A stretch of DNA of 64,000 nucleotides. It comes from CAKSQL01 sp045649415 (lineage in GTDB: Bacteria > Bacillota > Clostridia > UBA1381). A model generated the notes under the pieces. The model ran no database searches and was not told the origin of the DNA. It saw only the letters and a list, made by a program, of their open reading frames with translations. This document shows, one piece after another, positions 1 to 7,116 of the stretch. The translations under genes were made by a program, and so were the position numbers. The DNA is taken from contig JAZRPY010000022.1 in the NCBI GenBank assembly GCA_045649415.1, positions 62,001-126,000 of the forward strand. Direction: 5' to 3'. The stretch's first letter is position 1. Each line of letters opens with the position of its first letter.

Positions 1-1369
1 TTGCCTTAATAGCATTATATTCCTGTGTTTTAGCATTGTGAGAATCATAATCAATCAAAGCAATTTTGCCCTGAACTCCTTCGCAATCTGCAAAGCTTCC
101 TGAACCACAATATTTATACTCGTAAATTTCACCACCTAATTGTTTTACCATATCTTTACCAAGGTCGCATCTATAGTCAATTTCCTCTCCTTCTAATGCG
201 AAAGTTGACATATTAACCCATGAATATTCATTATCATAGGATGCAATTGATGTTACACCCGACATTGATGCAGGTGTTCCTGAAGTTGAATAGTCAGGCA
301 TTAAAGTGGATATTTTACCCGAATCATTTTTTATTTTTCCTGAGTTTCCTGAAGATGCAGAAATGAATATTCCTGCTTTATGTGCATTTTCAATTGCACT
401 TTTTACAGGGCAGCTTTCTCTAAACCATCCAAAACTTAAATTTATTGCACTTGGTGAGAATAAAACTGCATCGTCAATTGCTGCTAATACTGCAGAGTCA
501 TTAACTCCTCCACCTGAGCCTGAAACTGACATAAACACAACCTGTGCCTCAGGAGCAACTCCCGAAAATTTACCTCCATCAGGCAATACCCCATTTTTAC
601 CTGCTACAATCCCCGTAACATGAGTTCCGTGCTTCGATATAGATACACTAACATCTTTATCATTTGTTACATAGTTGAATGCAAAAGGAATTTTTGAATT
701 TACATAAACATCGTCAACATCAATTCCTTTTTTCTTAAAATCAGTCAACGCCATTACATTAGCTACATCAGTTTTATCAAGTTCCGGAGTTTTAACATCA
801 CTTTCGAAAAAGTCGTGGTCAACCTTCAACTCCGAATCAATAACTGCAATAACCTGTCCTTCTCCACTATATCCGTTTTCGTGCATATAATCCACACCCA
901 TCATAGTACAACAGGAATCTAAGTGATATTGCTCGGTTTGTTCTATGGACATAACCTCAGGCTCTTCAGGATAAATCGTTTCGCTTATATAAACATTTTT
1001 GACATTATCAAGCTTTTTTATATTTTCAATCTCGTCAACACTAACCTCAACCGAAAACCCATTAAAAACATTTTCATATGTATTGATAATTTTAATATCA
1101 GTTTCTGTATTATCCTCTATAAGTTCAATTGTTTCAACCTGAGTATTTTCAATGATATCAGATTGGATTTTAGCAGAGTCCGTTTCAAAAAAAGAGCTTG
1201 CTCCAACAGTTTTTGCATCATTTGTGCATAGGACAGGCTCACCCTCAACCTCAACAATTAAAATAACTTTAGCGTCATTTAAAATATGTTCTGTTTCAAA
1301 AGCAAACGCAACAGAAAATATTGAACAAGCTATAGAAAAACTTAATATTATACTGATTAACTTTTTCAA
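1..1369 (-). CDS. S8 (subtilisin-like) serine peptidase, C-terminus cut by window edge
   Basis: Secreted serine protease; 456 codons are visible and the 3' end lies outside the window. A TTG start at 1369 follows GTGAGG with an 8-nt gap and opens a classic signal peptide (MKKLISIILSFSIACS..., hydrophobic to about residue 23). An I9-like propeptide region follows (about 30-130, with the FNGFSVEV segment). The catalytic domain shows Asp in VIAVIDSEL (about 178), His in SKHGTHVTGIVAG (about 250) and the oxyanion-hole Asn in SASSGNSG. After the SGTPASMSGVTSIASYDNE segment the sequence enters a PA-like insert (CEGVQGKIALIDY), the lactocepin-type order, so the catalytic Ser is expected beyond the edge. 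Likely role is extracellular proteolysis. Family call is firm; substrate is unknown. Confidence 0.88.
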   Translation of the reverse strand, partial: MKKLISIILSFSIACSIFSVAFAFETEHILNDAKVILIVEVEGEPVLCTNDAKTVGASSFFETDSAKIQSDIIENTQVETIELIEDNTETDIKIINTYENVFNGFSVEVSVDEIENIKKLDNVKNVYISETIYPEEPEVMSIEQTEQYHLDSCCTMMGVDYMHENGYSGEGQVIAVIDSELKVDHDFFESDVKTPELDKTDVANVMALTDFKKKGIDVDDVYVNSKIPFAFNYVTNDKDVSVSISKHGTHVTGIVAGKNGVLPDGGKFSGVAPEAQVVFMSVSGSGGGVNDSAVLAAIDDAVLFSPSAINLSFGWFRESCPVKSAIENAHKAGIFISASSGNSGKIKNDSGKISTLMPDYSTSGTPASMSGVTSIASYDNEYSWVNMSTFALEGEEIDYRCDLGKDMVKQLGGEIYEYKYCGSGSFADCEGVQGKIALIDYDSHNAKTQEYNAIKA

Positions 1370-1450
1370 AAGAAAAACCTCACTTTTTATTTTATTACAT
1401 AACATTATATCACAAATATTTTTAATTTCAAATAAATTTTTTCAAACACT

Positions 1451-1483
1451 AAAAAAGCTCGTTTTTAAAAAACGAGCTTTTTT
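1451..1483 (-). terminator. Rho-independent terminator after the 3D-domain gene
   Basis: Inverted repeat AAAAAAGCTCGTTTTT / AAACGAGCTTTTTT with A- and T-runs on the outside. It lies just past the stop of the G5/3D protein on the minus strand and separates it from the S8 protease. Confidence 0.8.
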
Positions 1484-1495
1484 AAATCCTTAAAA

Positions 1496-2557
1496 TTAGT
1501 TTAAAACATATACATTTGCAGTTCTTCTTCCAAATCTTCTGCATTCGGTTTGAGTATAATAACAAAGGTCAACTCTATTTCCCTTTATTGCTCCTCCAAC
1601 ATCTGCTGCTATACAATATCCATATGACCATGATTCTCCATCGTCAGTGGACTCAATATAGAGCATAGTTCCAAGAGGAATGACTCTTGGATCAACTGCA
1701 ACTATTCCATATCCCAAAGGCATTCCTGTACAGGTAGTTGTGTATCCACCATTTTCCTCAGGTGATGTGTCATAAGCAGTTGCTTTAACTGTAAGCATTT
1801 TAGTGTATGTGTACTTCTTGCCATCTCTTATGATGCTTGGTCTTACCTTAGTGCCCACAGTAACAACCGATGGAGTTGCCTCCTTAATGATTGTTTCTCT
1901 CACAGGCTCTCTGTAAACCTCAACGCCATTTTCGGATAACACTTCGTAAACTACATCCTTAACGCCTTCAGTACCATGAACATTCACTATACTTTCATCT
2001 TCAAACATACTATCATCTGTACGGATTTCTACAGGACCTGAAAAAGCTTCAGTAACAGTTTCTTCCGATACAGATATTCTGCGAAGATTTATAACAATAT
2101 TATCAACAATCCTTGTTTCAAAGCCAGGCTCTGCCCAATCATGAGAACCAATTTCAATTCCATTTTCAATCAAAGCATCTCCAACTGTGTTTTTAGAGGT
2201 TAAAACTCTTCTCACAGTGTTGTCCACCTTTATTGTGATTGGTTTAGCTTGCTTTATTTCCAAGGTTCCTCCGTGTTCAAGCTTATCATCTAATGAAAAG
2301 TCTAGTATTTCGTTATCATCAATACTGATACCTTTCTCCTCTAAAAACTCATGAGCATACTCTTTATGAGTTCTTGTTGTGTAGCTTTCATAAGTATTTA
2401 AAAATTTATCAGTTCTGATAACTGTAATTTCCTTCATGCCGGAGTCAATTGCAGCACCCATAGTAATCATTGCTATTACGAATACTGACATAAAGGTTTC
2501 AAACAATTTTTTAGGATTATTCTTTCTGTAGTTCTTTGTTTTTTCAAATAAAGACAT
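1496..2557 (-). CDS. DUF348/G5/3D-domain cell-wall protein (Rpf/YabE-like)
   Basis: Exported cell-wall-active protein of the YabE/RpfB-like group, with a 353-residue product from the chosen start. That ATG (2557, MSLFEKTKNYR) has AGGAAAGG about 9 nt upstream; an in-frame ATG at 2617 would add 20 residues but lacks an SD. Order of parts: basic N-terminus, one membrane segment (about 20-40), DUF348 ubiquitin-like repeats (the ITVIRTDKF and ITIKVDNTVRRV stretches), a G5 domain (GTEGVKDVVYEVLSENG to TVGTK), then a C-terminal 3D domain with its aspartates in VAVDPRVIPLG, AADVGG and NRVDLCY. 3D domains resemble the MltA/barwin lytic transglycosylase fold, so peptidoglycan cleavage is the likely role. 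A strong promoter lies upstream at 2663-2691. Confidence 0.85.
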   Translation of the reverse strand: MSLFEKTKNYRKNNPKKLFETFMSVFVIAMITMGAAIDSGMKEITVIRTDKFLNTYESYTTRTHKEYAHEFLEEKGISIDDNEILDFSLDDKLEHGGTLEIKQAKPITIKVDNTVRRVLTSKNTVGDALIENGIEIGSHDWAEPGFETRIVDNIVINLRRISVSEETVTEAFSGPVEIRTDDSMFEDESIVNVHGTEGVKDVVYEVLSENGVEVYREPVRETIIKEATPSVVTVGTKVRPSIIRDGKKYTYTKMLTVKATAYDTSPEENGGYTTTCTGMPLGYGIVAVDPRVIPLGTMLYIESTDDGESWSYGYCIAADVGGAIKGNRVDLCYYTQTECRRFGRRTANVYVLN

Positions 2558-2662
2558 CCTTATCATTCCTTTCCTAATTGCCATTTTGACAATTATTGGT
2601 GAATATACAATTTTCATCGTAATATTCCATAAAAAACTGTTTTTTCAAGTCCCATGCTTGCT

Positions 2663-2691
2663 ATTTTACTATAAATGTATTTCATTGTCAA
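2663..2691 (-). promoter_or_regulatory. Sigma-A promoter for the G5/3D protein
   Basis: On the minus strand a perfect -35 TTGACA (2686-2691) is followed after 17 nt by -10 TAAAAT (2663-2668). This predicts a leader of about 100 nt before the ATG at 2557. Confidence 0.7.
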
Positions 2692-2953
2692 GCAATTTAT
2701 TACGAATTTGTTACGATTTAACCAAAAAATGTAGTATTTTCTTAATAAATACACCCTTGCTTTATACGAATTAACCATTATTTTACCATTTTATTCCATT
2801 TTGTGTATATTTTTACCATTTGTATTAGAGCAATTTTTAATGAATTTTACATTTTTTATGCATAATTGTTAAAAAAAGGGTTAGAATATTATTGAAATCT
2901 TATAGTTGTTAAGTCAAAAATACCAAAATAACAAAAAGGGGATATGTTTTTAT
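2692..2953. other. AT-rich divergent intergenic region with phased ACCATT repeats
   Basis: Together with the promoter and leader this makes about 400 bases without a gene. It holds no convincing ORF. ACCATT-type hexamers occur at 2774-2779, 2785-2790, 2795-2800 (TCCATT) and 2815-2820, spaced 11, 10 and 20 bp, i.e. on one helix face. A regulator site is possible but unproven. Confidence 0.4.
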
Positions 2954-3208
2954 ATGAAAAATACAACTAAGCAGGTAGTTATTCTTGATAACTTTCAGTC
3001 ACCCTATATCCATCAGGCTATTTTAATATTAAAGGAATATAATCCTGAACTGGAAGGAAAAATAATTGAAGAGGCAGAAAAGATAGTTTCAGGGTATCTG
3101 CATCACCCACAAGAAATTAAAGAGGAAAATAAAAAAAGGGTTGCTCCCTTTTTAATTAGCTTTGCATTTTCGATTGGACTTGCCTTTGTTCTTTCCCATA
3201 TAATATAG
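2954..3208 (+). CDS. Small tail-anchored membrane protein, unknown function
   Basis: 84 residues from the ATG at 2954 (MKNTTKQVVILDNF); AAAAAGGGG lies 12 nt upstream, a long gap. An in-frame TTG at 2906 would add 16 residues but has no SD. The soluble part is short, charged and probably helical (EYNPELEGKIIEEAEKIVSGYL), followed by a basic stretch and a single C-terminal hydrophobic segment (APFLISFAFSIGLAFVLSHII, about 64-84). That predicts a cytoplasmic domain anchored by its tail. I do not recognise the family. It stands alone between divergent and convergent neighbours and ends at a shared terminator. Confidence 0.6.
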   Translation: MKNTTKQVVILDNFQSPYIHQAILILKEYNPELEGKIIEEAEKIVSGYLHHPQEIKEENKKRVAPFLISFAFSIGLAFVLSHII

Positions 3209-3214
3209 CATTTT

Positions 3215-3248
3215 AAAAAGCTTGCGATAAATTATCGCAAGCTTTTTT
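3215..3248. terminator. Bidirectional terminator between convergent genes
   Basis: Perfect inverted repeat AAAAAGCTTGCGATAA / TTATCGCAAGCTTTTTT, usable by the small membrane protein gene (+) and the ABC transporter (-). Confidence 0.85.
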
Positions 3249-3249
3249 C

Positions 3250-4980
3250 TTACATATTATATAAACGAGCATATATTCCGTCTTTTTCAATAAGCTCATT
3301 ATGTGTTCCCTTTTCCGCAATTCCATCCTCAGTTAAAACTAAAATCACATCTGCATTTTTTATTGTGGATAATCTGTGTGCAATGGTGAACACTGTTCTT
3401 CCCTTTGAAAGCTCCTCCAAGGATTTTTGAACAAGCTTTTCACTTTCGTTATCGAGTGCTGAGGTTGCCTCGTCTAAAAGAAGAATTGGAGGATTTTTCA
3501 AAAAAACTCTTGCAATACTAAGCCTTTGCTTTTGTCCTCCCGATAATTTAACCCCTCTTTCTCCCACATAGGTGTCATATCCTAAAGGCAATGACTCTAT
3601 AAACTCATCAGCACCTGCTCGTTTAGCTGCTTGTTTTATATCCTCCATAGATGCTCCCGGACATCCATATTCGATATTTTCTCTCACAGTTCCCGAAAAC
3701 AGATAAACATCCTGTTGGACAACGCCAATATTATTTCTTAAAGATTTAATAGTGACATCACGAATATCCTTTCCGTCAATTGTGATCGAGCCTGAAATAA
3801 CATCATAAAATCTTGGAATTAGGTTGCAAAGTGTTGTTTTACCACTTCCCGACGGGCCAATAAGCGCAACAGATGATCCTGCAGGAATTTCCATACTCAA
3901 GTTATTCAAAATAATTCTTTCCTTATCTGAATACTTAAAGCTGATATCGGAAAATAAGATATTCCCTTTCACATTTGTAAGCTCGATTGCATTCTCCTTA
4001 TCCACAATTTCAGGCCTTTCGTCCATTATTTCTGCAAACCTTTCAATTCCCGTCATCCCCCTCTGGAATTGCTCGGTGAATTCAATTAGTGTCCTTATAG
4101 ACGAAAGAAGAGTTGTTATATATAATAAATATGCCATTAAATCAGCAGGTGTAATCTGTTTTTTCATCATAAATATTGAGCCTGCAACAATAACTGTAAT
4201 GTGCATAAAGCCCTCAAAAAATCTGTTACTGCTCTGAAAACCCGCCATATATTTATATGCAGTTCTTTTTATCTTATAGAAAAGCTTGTTGCCATTATCA
4301 AACTTATCCATTTCAACATCCTCGTTTGCAAAGGACTTTACAACTCTTATTCCAAGCAGGCTATCCTCAACCTGAGAATTCAATTCACCAACCTGAACTC
4401 TTTGCGACTTGAATGCTGCTCTCATTTTCTTCCTGAAGCTTAAGCTACACAAAAGCATTAGTGGTAAAATTGCAAATATAATCAAAGTAAGATATGGGTT
4501 TATTCCAAATAAAACTATAAATGAAACAACCACCTTCAAGCCTGTTATAAACACAGCCTCAGGACAATGGTGTGCAAATTCCGTCACATCAAACAAATCA
4601 CTCGTTATTCTCGACATTATCTGTCCTACCTTAGCATCGGTAAAATATGCATAAGACAAGGTCTGCAGATGAGAGAATAAATCGTGTCGCATATCTGTTT
4701 CAATTTTAACACCCATAACATGACCATAATTTGCCATATAGTAATTCGCTGTAGTATCAATAAGTCTTAAAATAATATATAACGCCGCAATCTTTGAAAT
4801 AATAGAAATAGACAAGGCTGCAGCATCATTTATAGCCATATCGGTTAAATATCTCACAATTAAAGGGAATGTGAGCTCGCATACTGTGGTCAAAGCTGCA
4901 CATAATAAATCAAAGATTAGCATAAATTTGTATTTTCTATAATATCCAATAAATCTTTTTATTAGTTTGAAATTTTTCAT
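3250..4980 (-). CDS. ABC transporter, fused permease/ATPase (exporter type)
   Basis: Half-size ABC exporter of the MsbA/LmrA type, expected to work as a dimer in the cytoplasmic membrane. From the ATG at 4980 (MKNFKLIKRF) it is 576 residues, normal for the family; the open frame runs to an ATG at 5079 but adds 33 residues with no SD. The N-terminal half holds about six membrane segments; the C-terminal ATPase shows Walker A GPSGSGKTT, Q-loop VVQQDVYLF, signature LSGGQKQR, Walker B ILLLDEATSALD and switch IAHRLST. It is a single gene with no partner half-transporter, so a homodimer is likely. The substrate cannot be told from sequence. Start position is uncertain. Confidence 0.88.
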   Translation of the reverse strand: MKNFKLIKRFIGYYRKYKFMLIFDLLCAALTTVCELTFPLIVRYLTDMAINDAAALSISIISKIAALYIILRLIDTTANYYMANYGHVMGVKIETDMRHDLFSHLQTLSYAYFTDAKVGQIMSRITSDLFDVTEFAHHCPEAVFITGLKVVVSFIVLFGINPYLTLIIFAILPLMLLCSLSFRKKMRAAFKSQRVQVGELNSQVEDSLLGIRVVKSFANEDVEMDKFDNGNKLFYKIKRTAYKYMAGFQSSNRFFEGFMHITVIVAGSIFMMKKQITPADLMAYLLYITTLLSSIRTLIEFTEQFQRGMTGIERFAEIMDERPEIVDKENAIELTNVKGNILFSDISFKYSDKERIILNNLSMEIPAGSSVALIGPSGSGKTTLCNLIPRFYDVISGSITIDGKDIRDVTIKSLRNNIGVVQQDVYLFSGTVRENIEYGCPGASMEDIKQAAKRAGADEFIESLPLGYDTYVGERGVKLSGGQKQRLSIARVFLKNPPILLLDEATSALDNESEKLVQKSLEELSKGRTVFTIAHRLSTIKNADVILVLTEDGIAEKGTHNELIEKDGIYARLYNM

Positions 4981-5072
4981 TTTATTTTGTTCACTGTCCT
5001 TTTCATCATATACATAAATTTTAACACTAATTTTTAAATTCTGCAAGTATGCATTTAAAAAACTTGCATTTT

Positions 5073-5086
5073 CGAACATTTATTCG
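5073..5086 (+). promoter_or_regulatory. LexA (SOS) box upstream of uvrBA
   Basis: CGAACATTTATTCG resembles the Firmicutes LexA operator CGAAC-N4-GTTCG, with one half-site mismatch. It abuts the -35 element of the uvrB promoter. uvrBA is a known LexA target in Firmicutes, and lexA itself is in this window. Confidence 0.6.
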
Positions 5087-5114
5087 TTGACATTTTGAGA
5101 TTTTATGATATACT
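5087..5114 (+). promoter_or_regulatory. Sigma-A promoter of uvrBA
   Basis: -35 TTGACA (5087-5092), 16-nt spacer, -10 TATACT (5109-5114). It starts directly after the putative LexA box. Confidence 0.7.
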
Positions 5115-5149
5115 TATATATGTATAAAAAAGAAAGGTGGTAAAGCTAT

Positions 5150-7096
5150 ATGGAGCATTTTGAGCTTGTTTCGGATTTTAAACCCTCAGGCGACCAGCCT
5201 CAAGCTATAGAAAAGCTTGTTGAAGGCATAAATAAAGGCTTTGATGCCCAGACTCTTTTGGGTGTCACAGGCTCAGGAAAAACCTTTACCATCGCAAATG
5301 TAATAGCAAAGGTTAATAAGCCTACCCTTGTGCTTGCACATAATAAAACCCTTGCAGCTCAGTTATGCAGTGAATTCAAGGAATTTTTTCCAAACAATTC
5401 AGTTGAATTTTTTGTGTCCTACTATGACTACTATCAGCCTGAGGCATATCTTCCCCAGACCGATACATTTATCGAAAAGGATGCTTCGATTAACGATGAA
5501 ATAGACAAACTTCGTCACAGTGCAACCTTTGCATTATTTGAAAGACGAGATGTGATAATAGTATCAAGTGTATCATGCATTTATGGTCTTGGTGACCCCG
5601 AGGACTATAAGGAGCTTATGCTTTCTCTTCGTGTGGGTATGGAAAAAGACAGAGACGAGGTGATGATGCGCCTTATAGATATGCAATATGAAAGAAACGA
5701 TATTAACTTTATAAGAAACAAATTCCGTGTCCGTGGAGATGTGCTTGAGATATTCCCATCAAACAACGGAGAAAATGCAATACGAGTTGAATTTTTTGGT
5801 GACGAAATAGAAAGAATTGCCGAGGTCAATGTAACCACAGGAGAGATTATCGGATATTGTCAGCATGCAGTTATTATGCCTGCCTCCCACTATGTAACAA
5901 CGGGCGACAAAATGTCAATAGCAATCGATGCTATTGAAGAGGAATTAGAGGAGCAGATTAAATTTTTTAAGGACAACAACCTTTTGATTGAGGCGCAACG
6001 AATTGAACAAAGAACAAGATATGATATTGAAATGCTGAGGGAAATTGGTTTTTGTCAGGGAATCGAAAACTATTCAAGACATATAAGCCAAAGAGAAAAG
6101 GGCACTCCCCCCTACACTCTTCTTGATTATTTTCCAGAGGACTTTTTGTTGGTTATCGACGAATCCCATGTTACAGTTTCGCAGGTACGAGGAATGTATA
6201 ACGGCGACAGGGCACGAAAGGAAAATCTTGTGAGATACGGTTTTCGTCTGCCATCAGCTTTTGATAATCGTCCTTTAAAATTCGACGAATTTGAAAAAAA
6301 GCTCAATCAAATAATATTCACAAGCGCAACCCCCGGTGAATATGAAAAGGAACACGCAAAAGCTGTTGTTGAACAGCTTATAAGACCAACAGGGTTATTA
6401 GACCCCATAGTTGAAATACGACCTGTTGCAGGGCAAATTGACGACCTTATTGGTGAAATAAATATAAGAGTCGAAAAAAAGCAAAGAGTTTTAGTTACAA
6501 CCCTTACCAAGAAGATGGCAGAAAATCTCACCGACTACCTGTCAGGCGTTGGCATCAGGGTGCGATATATGCATTCTGAAATCAAAACTATTGAGAGAAC
6601 TGAAATAATAAGAGACTTAAGATTGGGTGAATTTGATGTTTTGGTGGGTATAAACCTATTAAGAGAAGGACTTGACCTTCCAGAAGTTTCCCTTGTTGCA
6701 ATTTTGGATGCCGACAAGGAAGGATTTTTAAGAAGTGAATCCTCCCTGATTCAAACTATAGGCAGAGCTGCAAGAAATGTTGAAGGCAAGGTCATTATGT
6801 ATGCAGACACAATAACCGGCTCAATGAAAAGGGCGATTTCTGAAACCAATCGCAGAAGAGATTTGCAGGAGGAATTCAACCGTGAGCATAATATTGTTCC
6901 AAAGTCAATTAAGAAGGATATAAGAAAGATTATTGAATCAATGGAGCTTGTTGAGGATTCAAAGGAAACAGTTGAGCTTGATATTGAAACTATGATTTCA
7001 AATCTTACAGATGAAATGCTCCTTGCTGCTGAAAATCTTGAATTTGAAAAAGCGGCAGAGCTTCGTGACAGAATTAAAAAACTAAAAAAACTCTGA
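5150..7096 (+). CDS. uvrB: UvrABC excinuclease subunit B
   Basis: Damage-verification helicase of nucleotide excision repair, loaded by UvrA and then joined by UvrC. The 648 residues match the family length. Seen: Walker A LLGVTGSGKTFTIANV (about 38-53), the beta-hairpin region YYDYYQPEAYLPQTDTFIEKD, helicase motif DESHV, motif V/VI DVLVGINLLREGLDLPEVS and IQTIGRAARNVEGKVIMY, and a C-terminal UVR motif (LEFEKAAELRDRIKKL) that contacts UvrC. An AGAAAGGTGG SD precedes the ATG. It heads the uvrB-uvrA-HAD operon, and the promoter carries a likely LexA box, so damage induction is expected. Confidence 0.97.
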   Translation: MEHFELVSDFKPSGDQPQAIEKLVEGINKGFDAQTLLGVTGSGKTFTIANVIAKVNKPTLVLAHNKTLAAQLCSEFKEFFPNNSVEFFVSYYDYYQPEAYLPQTDTFIEKDASINDEIDKLRHSATFALFERRDVIIVSSVSCIYGLGDPEDYKELMLSLRVGMEKDRDEVMMRLIDMQYERNDINFIRNKFRVRGDVLEIFPSNNGENAIRVEFFGDEIERIAEVNVTTGEIIGYCQHAVIMPASHYVTTGDKMSIAIDAIEEELEEQIKFFKDNNLLIEAQRIEQRTRYDIEMLREIGFCQGIENYSRHISQREKGTPPYTLLDYFPEDFLLVIDESHVTVSQVRGMYNGDRARKENLVRYGFRLPSAFDNRPLKFDEFEKKLNQIIFTSATPGEYEKEHAKAVVEQLIRPTGLLDPIVEIRPVAGQIDDLIGEINIRVEKKQRVLVTTLTKKMAENLTDYLSGVGIRVRYMHSEIKTIERTEIIRDLRLGEFDVLVGINLLREGLDLPEVSLVAILDADKEGFLRSESSLIQTIGRAARNVEGKVIMYADTITGSMKRAISETNRRRDLQEEFNREHNIVPKSIKKDIRKIIESMELVEDSKETVELDIETMISNLTDEMLLAAENLEFEKAAELRDRIKKLKKL

Positions 7097-7116
7097 TTTT
7101 AAAGAGGTATTAATAT

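Noticed and set aside
306..1493. Plus-strand ORFs opposite the S8 protease
   Set aside because: They have no SD and are antisense to a clear signal-peptide-bearing protease with all expected motifs.
2558..2662. Riboswitch (such as c-di-AMP) in the leader of the G5/3D gene
   Set aside because: Known cell-wall hydrolase leaders can carry ydaO elements, but this leader is about 100 nt and shows no matching conserved core.
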